Source: Halosimplex carlsbadense 2-9-1
GTDB taxonomy: Archaea > Halobacteriota > Halobacteria > Halobacteriales > Haloarculaceae
Direction of reading: 5' to 3'
Assembly (NCBI RefSeq): GCF_000337455.1
Contig: NZ_AOIU01000008.1
Span: forward strand, 67,423-131,422
Length of the DNA: 64,000 nucleotides
This document shows positions 44,238 to 53,009 of the stretch, in pieces. The translations under genes were made by a program, and so were the position numbers. Position 1 is the first letter of the stretch, and each line of letters begins with the position of its first letter. The notes under the pieces were generated by a model, which was not told the origin of the DNA, did not search any database, and saw only the letters and a list, made by a program, of their open reading frames with translations.

Positions 44238-44521
44238 TCAGACCGCGCGGCTGTTCCCCCGGCGGACACCGTCGGCGATCACTTTGTACAGCAACCCCAT
44301 CGACCCGGCGTACAGGGCAAATCCGCCCGCGATCGACAGGGTCGCACCGAGGAGAACTGCCCCCAGTTCGTGCCCTCGCCGTAGAGGCCGTAGGTCCGAG
44401 CCGTCGTCGCCATGTTCACTCCGACGACGCTCAACACGGCCGCCACGGTCAGGAGGACGCCGAACGCCGCCACCATTCGAAACCCGTACGCGAGTCCGTC
44501 GGTCACGCTGACTGATGTCAT
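44238..44521 (-). pseudogene. Frameshifted small membrane protein
   Basis: The frame from the ATG at 44521 ([20 protein letters not shown]) encodes a hydrophobic helix and runs to YGEGTNWG. It then loses sense, while the next frame continues as AVLLGATLSIAGGFALYAGS, then MGLLYKVIADGVRRG, a normal haloarchaeal ending. The switch is at a run of five G on the coding strand (C5 at 44360-44364); one more G would restore one 94-residue, two-helix protein. This is either a real 1-nt deletion or a sequencing error. A good TATA box lies at 44545-44552. Confidence 0.7.
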
Positions 44522-44544
44522 GGAATTCGGTGGCCCCACGTTCA

Positions 44545-44552
44545 GATATAAA
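44545..44552 (-). promoter_or_regulatory. TATA box of the frameshifted membrane gene
   Basis: The minus strand reads TTTATATC, centred about 28 nt before the ATG at 44521. This is a strong leaderless promoter, so the locus is probably still transcribed. Confidence 0.65.
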
Positions 44553-44663
44553 CCTACGGGCACCGACCGCCCAGGGCGTCGCCGCGGGGGAGCACCGCCA
44601 CCGAGGGGACGCGCGACGCCCGGAGAGGGAAAGACAGTTGCCCGCGGGCCGCCCACTGGCGGT

Positions 44664-45512
44664 ATGCGCATCGCCGTCCCCAACAAGGGCCGCCTGCACG
44701 ACCCGGCGATCGATCTCCTAGACCGGGCCGGCCTCCACGTCGTCGACGGGGCCGACCGAAAGCTCTACGCTCAGACTGTGGACCCGGACGTGACCGTCCT
44801 CTACGCGCGGGCCGCCGACATCCCCGAGTACGTCGCCGACGGCGCCGCCGACGTGGGGATCACGGGCCTGGACCAGGCCCAGGAGTCCGACACCGACGAA
44901 CTCGTCGACCTGCTCGACCTCGAATTCGGCTCCTGTCGGCTCGTCCTCGCGGCGCCCGAGGACGGCGACATCGAGGCCGTCGAAGACCTCGACGGCGGCA
45001 CCGTCGCCACGGAGTTCCCGAACGTCACCCGTGACTTCTTCGCCGAACGCGGTATCGAGGTGGATATCGCCGAGGTGTCGGGTGCGACGGAGCTGACGCC
45101 GCACGTCGACATCGCCGACGCCATCGTCGACATCACCTCGACGGGCACCACGCTCCGGATGAACCGCCTCGCGGAGATCGCCGACGTGCTGGAGTCGTCG
45201 GTCCGCCTGTTCGCCCGCGAGGACGTGGCCGACGACGAGAAGGTCCAGCAGATCCGGATGGCGCTCGAATCCGTCCTCTCGGCGGAAGGGAAACGGTACC
45301 TGATGATGAACGTCCCCGAGGACCGACTGGACGACGTGAAAGACGTGTTGCCGGGGATGGGCGGCCCGACGGTGATGGACATCGCCGGCAAGGCGGACGT
45401 GGCCGTCCACGCAGTCGTTGACGAACGCGCGGTCTTCGAAACCATCAACGCGCTCAAGGAAGTGGGTGCGAGCGACGTGCTCGTCACCGAGATCGAGCGG
45501 CTGGTGGAGTAG
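44664..45512 (+). CDS. hisG: ATP phosphoribosyltransferase, long form
   Basis: 282 aa. It begins [19 protein letters not shown], the family start. The PRPP loop is [12 protein letters not shown] (about 153-164), and the C-terminal regulatory HisG_C domain (about 208-282, ending [17 protein letters not shown]) marks the long, histidine-sensitive form. It catalyses the first step of histidine synthesis. Other his genes are not adjacent. It is divergent from the frameshifted membrane gene. Confidence 0.95.
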   Translation: MRIAVPNKGRLHDPAIDLLDRAGLHVVDGADRKLYAQTVDPDVTVLYARAADIPEYVADGAADVGITGLDQAQESDTDELVDLLDLEFGSCRLVLAAPEDGDIEAVEDLDGGTVATEFPNVTRDFFAERGIEVDIAEVSGATELTPHVDIADAIVDITSTGTTLRMNRLAEIADVLESSVRLFAREDVADDEKVQQIRMALESVLSAEGKRYLMMNVPEDRLDDVKDVLPGMGGPTVMDIAGKADVAVHAVVDERAVFETINALKEVGASDVLVTEIERLVE

Positions 45513-46754
45513 TCACTCGGAACGGAGCGTGCCGTCCAGCAGGCCCAGCGCCCGCGGCCAGAAGTCCGCACTCGCGCGAGCGTTCGCGGCGGGGGTTCCG
45601 CCCAGCGCCATCCCGTCGGCGACCGTCGTGCCGGCGGTCGGTCGGTACGGGGGCGTGACGCTGTGGCCGGCGTCGTCGTAGACCAGGGTGTCCGTGCCGG
45701 CGCTGTCCCCGTCCGAGTGCGCCTCGCGTACGGTCGTCGCGAACTCGTCGCTCGGCCACATCCGATCGGCGCCGCCGGCGACCAGCAGGAGGGGGGCGTC
45801 GACCCGCTCGACCGGGATCCGGGCGGCCTCGCGGCGGTCGTCCGGGGCGCGCTCGAGGGAGTTCGCGTAGACGTTCGCGAAGGCGACGTTGCCGTCCTCG
45901 TCGGAGCCCGGCGGGGCGCGGAACGGGACGTACGGGAGCGGGTCGCCGTCCGCCGTCCACGAGCCCGTCCGCCGCTCGCCGGACTGGTCGAGTCCCTGCC
46001 AGCGGTGGGCCGCCGGCGCGCCAGCGACGACCGCGCCCGCCCAGTCGTACCGCACCGCCGCGACGAGCGCCGCTTCCGCGCCCTTGGAGTGCCCGTACAC
46101 GCCGACCGGGCTGTCCGCCACGTCGGACCGGGTGCGCAGGCGGTCGACCGCCGCGTCGAAGTACTCGACGGGCACGTCGAGCAACTGATCGGGGATCGGG
46201 TCGGGGTCGCCGAAGTAGTGGACGGCCAGCGCCGCGAAGCCGTGGGCGGCCAGTAGCGCCGCGCGGCCGCGGGACGGTTCGCCCTCCGACCCGTGCAGGA
46301 CGAGTACGCCCGGGTGCGGCCCCTCGCCGGCGGGGACGAACAGGTCCCCCACCACCTCGCTGTCGACGGCGACGTGCTCGACGCCCGGGTCCGTGGGACG
46401 CCGGGTCGTCTCCGCCCGCGCGACGACCGCGCCGTCGACGCGGGCTTCGAGTTCGACGGTGATGGGGTCGCGACCGGCGTGGGGGAACCCCGTCTCGGCC
46501 TCACCGTCGGGCGTCATCGACCAGAGCCAGCCCATCGGCGCGACGCCGTCATAGCCCTCGACGGGTTCGTGTGCAGCGGTGTCGACGACGCCCTCGCCGT
46601 CGGTCTCGAACGTCGTCCGCGAACCGCAGCCGTCGTCGTACCACCTGTTGCTCTCGGCGACGAGTGCGACCGTCGCCCCCGGTTCCACTCCGGTCACACG
46701 GACCGGCGCCTCCTCGTCGGAGAGCGCCTCGTCCGCGACTTCGATCGTCGGCAC
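45513..46754 (-). CDS. Acyl-CoA thioesterase/BAAT-type alpha-beta hydrolase
   Basis: 413 aa. The N-terminal ~125 residues match the Bile-acid-CoA:amino acid N-acyltransferase N-terminal beta domain (TIEVADEALSDEEAPVRVTG). The hydrolase domain has VLVLHGSEG, nucleophile YGHSKGAE (Ser near 222), LLLVAGGADRMWP (Asp) and YDDAGHSV (His). The nucleophile is Ser, as in thioesterase-type members, not Cys. Likely substrates are acyl-CoA or other esters. It is convergent with hisG, with no gap. Confidence 0.85.
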   Translation of the reverse strand: MPTIEVADEALSDEEAPVRVTGVEPGATVALVAESNRWYDDGCGSRTTFETDGEGVVDTAAHEPVEGYDGVAPMGWLWSMTPDGEAETGFPHAGRDPITVELEARVDGAVVARAETTRRPTDPGVEHVAVDSEVVGDLFVPAGEGPHPGVLVLHGSEGEPSRGRAALLAAHGFAALAVHYFGDPDPIPDQLLDVPVEYFDAAVDRLRTRSDVADSPVGVYGHSKGAEAALVAAVRYDWAGAVVAGAPAAHRWQGLDQSGERRTGSWTADGDPLPYVPFRAPPGSDEDGNVAFANVYANSLERAPDDRREAARIPVERVDAPLLLVAGGADRMWPSDEFATTVREAHSDGDSAGTDTLVYDDAGHSVTPPYRPTAGTTVADGMALGGTPAANARASADFWPRALGLLDGTLRSE

Positions 46755-46836
46755 ACCACTCGTTCAGACGGGTTGACAAAATTGCTTCGGGTCGGATGCG
46801 ACGGGTTGCCACAACGGCGATCGCCGCGAGAGTCGC

Positions 46837-47331
46837 TCAGAAGAAGCCGAAGATGTTGTTCAGCGCGAACCCGAGGACGGCCGCGAAGGCAAAGTGCAGC
46901 GCGGTGAGGATCGCGGCGGGCCGCCAGGAGACCCGGTAGGAGACGCTGATCGCGATGGCGTCGGCGACGAGCGTCGCCAGCAGGACGATGACGATCCCGA
47001 GGGCGGGAGAGACGAACCCGATGCTCTCGACACCGTAGCGGCCCAGCAGGATAGAAACGGCCGCGGGGACGGGCCCGACGTAGGCGGCCCGCTGGCTGGG
47101 TACGTCGCCGATGAAGAAGGTCGCGGCGAGATGCAGCGTCACAGCGTAGAAGGCGGCGGTGAGCAGGAACGTGACGACGACCGCGAAGATGCCGCCGCCC
47201 GTCGGGTCGGTCTGGAGCGGCGCGACGGTGTCGGCTCCGAGCGGCCCGAGGCCGGCGAGCGAGGCGGGATCGAGCGCGGCGGGGCCCAGCGCGGCGACGG
47301 CGTCCGCCGAGGGCTGCGCTACGAGGTCCAT
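46837..47331 (-). CDS. Haloarchaeal membrane protein of unknown function
   Basis: 164 aa. A soluble N-terminus (about 45 residues) is followed by three to four hydrophobic spans (about 48-70, 82-98, 102-126 and 136-160), ending in LNNIFGFF. No motif is known to me. A weak TATA-like CTACAAAC lies about 27 nt upstream. Confidence 0.65.
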   Translation of the reverse strand: MDLVAQPSADAVAALGPAALDPASLAGLGPLGADTVAPLQTDPTGGGIFAVVVTFLLTAAFYAVTLHLAATFFIGDVPSQRAAYVGPVPAAVSILLGRYGVESIGFVSPALGIVIVLLATLVADAIAISVSYRVSWRPAAILTALHFAFAAVLGFALNNIFGFF

Positions 47332-47421
47332 GGAGGCGGTATGGAGGGCCGCCGTTTGTAGCCTGCTATCGCAGGCCGTCGTTTCGCGGTGGGGCCGTCG
47401 TCCCGTCGGCGCGGGTCGCGT

Positions 47422-47982
47422 CTATTCGAGCAGTCCGAGGTCTTCCAGCCGGGAGACGATCTTGTCGACCGCTTCCTCGGCGTCCTCGGGCTGTTTGCCG
47501 CCGGTGATGACGAGCTTGCCGGAGCCAAAGAGCAGCGCGACCACGTCGGGGTCGTCCAGCCGGTAGACGAGGCCGGGGAACTGCTCGGGCTCGTACTCGA
47601 TGTTCTCCAGGCCCAGGCCGATGGCGATCGCGTTGAGGTTGAGATTGCGACCGAGGTCGGCGGAGGTGACGATGTTCTGGACGACGATCTCCGGGTCGTC
47701 GTCGACCTGAATGTTCAGGTCGCGCAGCTTGTCGAAGACGATCCGCAGACTCTCGTGGACGTCGTCCGTGCTCTTGGCGCCGGTGCAGACGATCTTGCCC
47801 GAACGGAAGATCAGCGCCGCCGATTTGGGCTCCTGAGTGCGGTAGACGAGGCCGGGGAACTGCTCGGGGTCGTAGTCCGCCCCCTCTAAGTCCATCGCCA
47901 CGCTCTGCAGGTCAAGCTCCTGCCCGATTCCAGTCGAGGCGACGACGTTTTCGATATTGATTGTCTCTTTGGGGTCAACCAT
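47422..47982 (-). CDS. tbp: TATA-box binding protein
   Basis: 186 aa with the two direct repeats of TBP. Repeat 1 (about 8-95) has YDPEQFPGLVYR and SGKIVCTGAKS. Repeat 2 (about 99-186) has YEPEQFPGLVYR and SGKLVITGGKQ. The N-terminus MVDPKETINIENVVAST is standard. It binds the TATA boxes that precede most genes in this window. Haloarchaea often carry several TBPs and no paralogue is visible here. Its own upstream region (48001-48018) has two overlapping TATA-like elements. Confidence 0.96.
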   Translation of the reverse strand: MVDPKETINIENVVASTGIGQELDLQSVAMDLEGADYDPEQFPGLVYRTQEPKSAALIFRSGKIVCTGAKSTDDVHESLRIVFDKLRDLNIQVDDDPEIVVQNIVTSADLGRNLNLNAIAIGLGLENIEYEPEQFPGLVYRLDDPDVVALLFGSGKLVITGGKQPEDAEEAVDKIVSRLEDLGLLE

Positions 47983-48000
47983 GTCTCGACTTAAACGTTG

Positions 48001-48018
48001 TATTTAAGGCTTATAAAC
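48001..48018 (-). promoter_or_regulatory. tbp promoter with two overlapping TATA-like elements
   Basis: On the minus strand the sequence reads GTTTATAAG and then CTTAAATA, centred about 32 and 23 nt before the tbp ATG. Either could place transcription within a few nt of the start codon. The pair might let TBP act on its own gene. Confidence 0.5.
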
Positions 48019-48090
48019 TTTCATACGGGACGTTGATACGTCACGAACGCGGACGGGTCACCTCGCTTAGGTTCTCGGTCCGGGCGACGC

Positions 48091-48107
48091 CTAAAAACGC
48101 CTTTTAG
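48091..48107. promoter_or_regulatory. Inverted repeat between tbp and the methyltransferase gene
   Basis: CTAAAA and TTTTAG are separated by five bases. The site lies in the 243-nt divergent gap, close to a TATA-like GTTTTATG (48123-48130). It may be an operator, but the support is only the symmetry. Confidence 0.3.
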
Positions 48108-48225
48108 TAGGGGTGAGAACCGGTTTTATGAGGGGTGGGGGTCCGGCGAGTGGGCCGCTCGGGGGCGAGAGTGGTCGCCGGTGGGCACCGGTGGGTTCTT
48201 GGCCGGCGGCGGGCGACTGTCGAGC

Positions 48226-49287
48226 GTGTACGTCCTCGAACTCGGCGGCCAGGACGACGATTTCGCGGCGTGCGAGGCCGCGAGCGCCGCCGCGGGGGTC
48301 GAAGTCGTCGGCGCGGGGTTGGCCACCGCGCGCGCGGTGACCGACCGCGTGCGCGGTCTCGCCTACGTCCACCGCGCGAGCGAGGTGGTCGGTCACTGCG
48401 ACCCAGACGCGGCGAGCGCCCGCGCGCTCCTCGACGCCGCGAGCGTCGACCGCGAGGGGAGTGTCGCCGTCCGCGCCGTCGACGTGCGCGGGACGACCGG
48501 CGTCGACACCCAGCGCGCCGAGCGCGAGCTGGGACAGGCGCTCGTCGACCGCGGCTTTCCCGTCGACCTCGACGACCCCGACCACGAACTGCGCGCGCTG
48601 TTCGCCGGCCCGCCCGGCGCAGAGAGCACGGTGGCGAACGCGGATGCCGACGCGGTCGACGACTCCGAGAACGCCGACGGCACGGGTATCTGCGTCCTCG
48701 GCTGGCTCGAAGCCGAGAGCGAGCGCGGGTTCGGCGACCGCCGTCCCACCGACCGCCCGTTCTTCCAGCCGGGGAGCATGGACCCGATCCTCGCCCGCGC
48801 GCTGGTGAACATCGCCGGCGCACGGGACGGCGCGACCGTCGTCGATCCGATGTGCGGGACCGGGGGCCTGCTGCTCGAAGCGGGACTCGTCGGCGCCCGC
48901 GCCGTCGGGAGCGACGCCCAGGCGAAGATGACCCGCGGGACGCGCGCGAACCTCCGGGACGCGCTCGGCGACGACGGCGACTTCGCGGTCTGTCGCGGCG
49001 ACGTGACGCGGCTGCCCTTCGCCGACGGCTTCGCCGACGCCGCCGTCTTCGACGTGCCCTACGGCCGGCAGTCGAAGATCGAGGGCGACTCGCTGGCGGA
49101 CCTCGTCGGAAGCGCGCTCGCGGAGGCGCGGCGAGTCGCCGCGCGCGCGGTCGTCGTCGCTGACCGCTCGTGGGAGGGGGAAGCCGTCGACGCCGGATGG
49201 GCCGTCGAGGAACACTTCGAGCGACGCGTTCACCGGTCGCTCGTTCGGCACGTGCTGGTGCTCGTTCCAAGTCGGCCCTCCGGATAG
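48226..49287 (+). CDS. tRNA (guanine(10)-N2)-methyltransferase (Trm-G10/Trm11 family)
   Basis: 353 aa from the GTG at 48226, chosen because the protein then begins like the family (VYVLELGGQDDDFAACEA). The N-terminal ~150 residues hold a THUMP-like RNA-binding part (REGSVAVRAVDVRG). The methyltransferase has PFFQPGSMDPILARALVN, motif I DPMCGTGGLLLEA (about 207-219) and motif IV DVPYGRQSK in place of DPPYG. The family methylates G10 of tRNAs to m2G/m22G. It is divergent from tbp. Confidence 0.88.
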   Translation: MYVLELGGQDDDFAACEAASAAAGVEVVGAGLATARAVTDRVRGLAYVHRASEVVGHCDPDAASARALLDAASVDREGSVAVRAVDVRGTTGVDTQRAERELGQALVDRGFPVDLDDPDHELRALFAGPPGAESTVANADADAVDDSENADGTGICVLGWLEAESERGFGDRRPTDRPFFQPGSMDPILARALVNIAGARDGATVVDPMCGTGGLLLEAGLVGARAVGSDAQAKMTRGTRANLRDALGDDGDFAVCRGDVTRLPFADGFADAAVFDVPYGRQSKIEGDSLADLVGSALAEARRVAARAVVVADRSWEGEAVDAGWAVEEHFERRVHRSLVRHVLVLVPSRPSG

Positions 49288-49302
49288 CTGTTATCCAGTC
49301 CA

Positions 49303-49674
49303 ATGGCTTCTTTAGAAGTTCTAATATGGTCGTTTGCTGCAACTGGCTGGACGCTAGATTGGGCATCAACAGTATGGCCCAACCAGGATATTTCCGAGAA
49401 GAACCCATTTGTCAGAAATCACTTTGGGGAATTCCCGGATCCTATCAGGTTCGGGGTTGCCAAAGCTGCTAGTTTGATCTTGTTCTACATCCTATATTTA
49501 ATAGGAGAGCTGCTGATCAAAGCTTCAGATACTGTCCCGAACTATCTGTATGATGTTCCCACAGTCCTACTCGCGCCTTTGCTGATCGGAATCATCGGCT
49601 GGTACGCGTTTTTTCATAATCTTCGACTTCACCTTGAGTCGAAAGAGTTGTTTAAAACCCAGAGAGACGAGTGA
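49303..49674 (+). CDS. AT-rich orphan membrane protein
   Basis: 123 aa. It has two or three hydrophobic segments (about 5-20, 56-76 and 85-106) and a motif TLDWASTVWPNQDISEKNPF that recalls DUF5658-like membrane proteins (Asp, Thr, then an E-x-NP). The base composition is clearly more AT-rich than the flanks, with A/T at many third positions. This is a sign of recent transfer from another replicon, possibly a plasmid or virus. There is no integrase or repeat at its ends. Confidence in the ORF is moderate. Confidence 0.55.
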   Translation: MASLEVLIWSFAATGWTLDWASTVWPNQDISEKNPFVRNHFGEFPDPIRFGVAKAASLILFYILYLIGELLIKASDTVPNYLYDVPTVLLAPLLIGIIGWYAFFHNLRLHLESKELFKTQRDE

Positions 49675-49767
49675 ATTCTTTTCGCCCGTAGGTCTCTTTC
49701 TCGATCTGCTGCTCGCTAAACCGGAGTAGGCAAACTAAAGAATCCTCGGACGGTGGTACTCGCAAAG

Positions 49768-50766
49768 ATGCAGCAGTATCTCGATCTCGTCCGGGAGGCC
49801 ATCGCCGAGGGCACCTACAAGCCCAACCGGACGGGCGTGGACACCCTCTCGACGTTCGGCGCGCACTACGAGGTCGACCTCCAGGAGGGGTTTCCCCTGC
49901 TCACCACGAAGGACCTCTCGGGCTACCGCTGGAACTCCCTGATCCACGAACTGCTCTGGTACTTCTCCGGCGAAGAGCACATCCGCAACCTCCGCGAGGA
50001 GACGAAGATCTGGGACGCCTGGGCCGACGACGAGGGCCGGCTCGACACCGCCTACGGCCGATTCTGGCGCCGGTACCCCATCCCGGCGGAGGGGCTGGAG
50101 GGGGAATCCTGGCCCGACGACGCCCACAGGTGGGTGAACGACGACGAGAACACCTTCGACCAGTTCCAGTACGTGCTGGACACGCTCCGGGAGAACCCCC
50201 AGTCGCGGCGCATCGTGGTCAACGCATGGCACCCCGCCAACGCCGCGGTCAGCACCCTCCCGCCGTGTCACTACACGTTCGTCTTCAACGTCCAGGACGA
50301 CCGACTGAACCTCCACCTGACCCAGCGCTCGGGCGACATCGCGCTGGGGATCCCCTTCAATATCGCCGCCTACTCGCTAGTGACACACATCGTCGCTCAA
50401 CGGACGGGCTTCGAGGTCGGGAGCTTCTCCCATTCGGTCGTCGACGCCCACGCCTACTGCGGCGAGGGGGACCGCGGCGAGTGGTACGAGGCCAATCGCG
50501 CGGAGTTGCGCGAGCGGATGGCCGCCGTCGACGGCCGCGAGGGCTACGCCGGGGTTCGGGACTGGATCCTGGCGGAGGCACCGGCCGAACCCGGGACGGA
50601 CAACGCCGACCACGTCCCGAACCTGCTGGCGCAACTGACCCGGGAGCCCCGTGACCGGCCGACGATCGAGGTCGCGGACAAGCCTATCGACGACCTGACC
50701 TACGAGGACATCGCGGTGCGCGACTACGACCCCGCGCCCGGACTGGATTTCGCGGTCGCCGAGTGA
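49768..50766 (+). CDS. thyA: Thymidylate synthase (ThyA)
   Basis: 332 aa from MQQYLDLVREAI at 49768. The catalytic Cys is in LPPCHYTFVF (about 172), with the phosphate-binding SRRIVVNAWHPAN and the folate-binding SGDIALGIPFN. It makes dTMP from dUMP with methylene-THF. The acidic C-terminus (DPAPGLDFAVAE) is longer than in E. coli, as usual in halophiles. ACTAAAG lies about 30 nt upstream. The dihydrofolate reductase gene follows, 13 nt beyond its stop. Confidence 0.95.
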   Translation: MQQYLDLVREAIAEGTYKPNRTGVDTLSTFGAHYEVDLQEGFPLLTTKDLSGYRWNSLIHELLWYFSGEEHIRNLREETKIWDAWADDEGRLDTAYGRFWRRYPIPAEGLEGESWPDDAHRWVNDDENTFDQFQYVLDTLRENPQSRRIVVNAWHPANAAVSTLPPCHYTFVFNVQDDRLNLHLTQRSGDIALGIPFNIAAYSLVTHIVAQRTGFEVGSFSHSVVDAHAYCGEGDRGEWYEANRAELRERMAAVDGREGYAGVRDWILAEAPAEPGTDNADHVPNLLAQLTREPRDRPTIEVADKPIDDLTYEDIAVRDYDPAPGLDFAVAE

Positions 50767-50779
50767 TGGAGGGGGCGTG

Positions 50780-51304
50780 ATGGCGGACGCCGAGCGGGAC
50801 GGGGCGTCGATAGAGATCGCGCTCATCGCCGCCGTCGCGGAGAACCGCGTCATCGGTCACGAGGGAGAGATGCCGTGGCACTACCCCGCGGATCTCGCCC
50901 ACTTCAAGGAGACGACGACGGGCCACCCCGTGATCATGGGTCGGGTGACCTACGAGTCGATCTCGGGGCAGCTGGGTGGGCCACTGCCCGGCCGGACCAA
51001 TATCGTGCTGACGCGCTCCGGCGTGGAAGCGCCCGAGAAAGTCGTACAGGTCGAGAGCGCCGACGCCGCAGTCGAGGCCGCCGAAGCGGCCGCGGCCGAG
51101 ACGGGCGCGGAGACGGCGTTCGTCGCCGGCGGTGCGACCGTCTACGAGGCGTTTCTGGACCGAGCCGACCGGCTGGTGCTGACGGAGGTACCTGGCGAGC
51201 CCGAGGGCGACACGCGGTTCCCGGAGTGGGACTCGGCGGAGTGGGTGGAAGCCGACCGCGAGCGCGAGGGGGAGCTGTCGTTCGTGACCTACGAACGACG
51301 GTGA
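50780..51304 (+). CDS. folA: Dihydrofolate reductase
   Basis: 174 aa. It has GHEGEMPWHYPADLAHFKET (active-site Glu/Trp region), GHPVIMGRVTYES and FVAGGATVYEAFL, the standard DHFR motifs. A purine-rich GGAGGGGG just upstream of the ATG acts as a Shine-Dalgarno, as expected for an internal operon gene. It renews THF from the DHF released by ThyA, so the pair forms a functional operon. Confidence 0.95.
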   Translation: MADAERDGASIEIALIAAVAENRVIGHEGEMPWHYPADLAHFKETTTGHPVIMGRVTYESISGQLGGPLPGRTNIVLTRSGVEAPEKVVQVESADAAVEAAEAAAAETGAETAFVAGGATVYEAFLDRADRLVLTEVPGEPEGDTRFPEWDSAEWVEADREREGELSFVTYERR

Positions 51305-51397
51305 CCGCCGCTAGACCCGTCGCGGGGGCGCGGTTCTCGCCGACTCCCGCTCGCTCGCCGCCCCGTACCGAACGGCACCGATTCCCCGAGCGGTCGG

Positions 51398-51403
51398 TAT
51401 AAA
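51398..51403 (+). promoter_or_regulatory. TATA box of msrB
   Basis: TATAAA is centred 28 nt before the ATG at 51428. Confidence 0.7.
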
Positions 51404-51427
51404 CGCCTGGAGCGGCTACGCGAAGGT

Positions 51428-51835
51428 ATGTCAGAACAGGAAGAGGGGCTCCCGAGTAGCGACGAGGAGTGGCGCGAGCGGCTGACCGACGAGGAGTACA
51501 AGATCCTGCGCGAGCAGGGGACCGAACCGAAGTTCAGCGGCGAGTTCCTCGACGTGGACGAGGAGGGCGAGTTCACCTGCGCCGGGTGCGGGACGGAGCT
51601 GTTCTCGACGGACCAGCAGTACGACGCCGGCCACGGCTGGCCGAGCTTCTTCGATGTCATCGAGGACGGCAACGTCGAGACGAAACTGGACACGAGCCAC
51701 GGGATGCGCCGGACCGAGGTCGTGTGTGGGACCTGCGGCGGCCACCTCGGCCACGTCTTCGACGACGGCCCCGACCCGACGGGCAAGCGCTACTGCATCA
51801 ATTCGGCGGCGCTGGACTTCGACGGCGACGAGTAG
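51428..51835 (+). CDS. msrB: Peptide-methionine (R)-S-oxide reductase MsrB
   Basis: 135 aa. Zinc is held by CAGCG (about 46-50) and CGTCGG (about 98-103). The catalytic Cys is in RYCINSAAL (about 122-130). GHGWPSFF and GHLGHVF are further family motifs. It repairs oxidised methionine in proteins. It has its own promoter and is a single gene, with a glutaredoxin-like gene 0.9 kb away. Confidence 0.95.
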   Translation: MSEQEEGLPSSDEEWRERLTDEEYKILREQGTEPKFSGEFLDVDEEGEFTCAGCGTELFSTDQQYDAGHGWPSFFDVIEDGNVETKLDTSHGMRRTEVVCGTCGGHLGHVFDDGPDPTGKRYCINSAALDFDGDE

Positions 51836-51921
51836 GGGCTCTGTCTCCGGGCCCGACGGTCGTCCGGCGACCGGTCGAAGCGGGCGGAAGCCTTTTTGAA
51901 CTGCTGAGCGCGTGGACAGGT

Positions 51922-52692
51922 GTGACTTCGGATCGGACGGACGAGTCGACGGGTGGCGAGCGGTCCGGCGACCGGACGGTGTCGGTCCGCGGGACCGAGG
52001 TCGTTCTGGAGGGAGCGTTCGTCTCGTTCCCGTGGCGCGCGGGGATGGCGCGAGCGCCCAGCGCCTTTCTCGCCGCCTTCGTGTTGACGGGGGCAGTCGC
52101 CGCGATCGGCGGCTTCGGCTCCGGATCGCTCCAGCGGCGGTTCGCGCTGCTGGGTATCGCCGTCTTCAACGCCCACAACATCCCGGCTACGACGGGCGCG
52201 GTACCGCAGCTGCTCGCTCCAGTGGCCGACCCGGTCGTCGCGGTCCCGGGCATCGGTCGGCTCCTGCGCGGCCTGTTCACGTTCGGGACGGGCCACGCGG
52301 CGCCGGTCTCCCACGTCAGTGGGATCGTGAGCGGGCAGACGGCCGAGATCGGTCATCTGAACCTCCTCACCCAACTGGGCGAGACCGGTGTGTCGGTCGT
52401 CGTCTACTACCTGCTCGCCCCAGTGGCGCTGGTCGGCGCCGGCTACGAGTTCGCCGACAGCCACTGGGCGGACACGACGACGGAGTCGTTCGCGGGGGTG
52501 GCGCGGTTCGGGCTCGCCATCGCCGCTGGCTACGTTCTCGTCCTGCTCGTCGGGTCGGTGCTGTTCACGGCGGTGTCGGTCGGTGGGGTGACGATCCTGC
52601 CCGACCGGTACCTGCTCGTCGTCTACGGGTTCGCCTACCCGACGATCTTCGCGACGCTGGGGGCGTGGCTGGTCTATCGTGACAGAACGTGA
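51922..52692 (+). CDS. Haloarchaeal multi-span membrane protein
   Basis: 256 aa from a GTG at 51922. GCCTTTTTG is centred about 28 nt upstream. A charged N-terminus (about 45 residues) precedes five or six hydrophobic segments, with a Gly/Ser-rich loop (FGTGHAAPVSHVSGIVSGQT). It resembles haloarchaeal DUF7978-type proteins. No enzymatic motif was seen. Confidence 0.7.
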   Translation: MTSDRTDESTGGERSGDRTVSVRGTEVVLEGAFVSFPWRAGMARAPSAFLAAFVLTGAVAAIGGFGSGSLQRRFALLGIAVFNAHNIPATTGAVPQLLAPVADPVVAVPGIGRLLRGLFTFGTGHAAPVSHVSGIVSGQTAEIGHLNLLTQLGETGVSVVVYYLLAPVALVGAGYEFADSHWADTTTESFAGVARFGLAIAAGYVLVLLVGSVLFTAVSVGGVTILPDRYLLVVYGFAYPTIFATLGAWLVYRDRT

Positions 52693-52699
52693 GGCGCAG

Positions 52700-52939
52700 T
52701 CAGGCGTAGCTGGCGTCGAGGTACTCGACGATCTTCGCCGATTCGGCCATTGTGACGCCGCGGTCGTCGTCGACGAGGACGGGAACGCCGCGCTGGCCGG
52801 AGACGCGCTTGACCTCGTTGCGCTGGGAGTGGAGCGCGTCGACCCAGACCGTCTCGTAGTCCAGGTCCAGTTCGTCCATCCGGTCGGCGACTTTCTCGCA
52901 GTACGGACACCCGTCGAGCTGGTAGAGCGTGAACGCCAT
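52700..52939 (-). CDS. Glutaredoxin-like protein
   Basis: 79 aa from MAFTLYQLDGCPYCEKVADR. The CPYC redox motif is at residues 11-14, and the cis-Pro region is GVPVLVDDD (about 52-60). It resembles the N-terminal domain of glutathione S-transferases. Haloarchaea use gamma-glutamylcysteine, so this is probably a thiol-disulfide reductase of that system. It is convergent with the membrane gene. Confidence 0.88.
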   Translation of the reverse strand: MAFTLYQLDGCPYCEKVADRMDELDLDYETVWVDALHSQRNEVKRVSGQRGVPVLVDDDRGVTMAESAKIVEYLDASYA

Positions 52940-53009
52940 ACCCGGCCGTTCGGAAGCGACCGGCAAGTGCGTTGCGGCCCGAACCACTCGGAGCGAACGG
53001 CCCGGTTCC

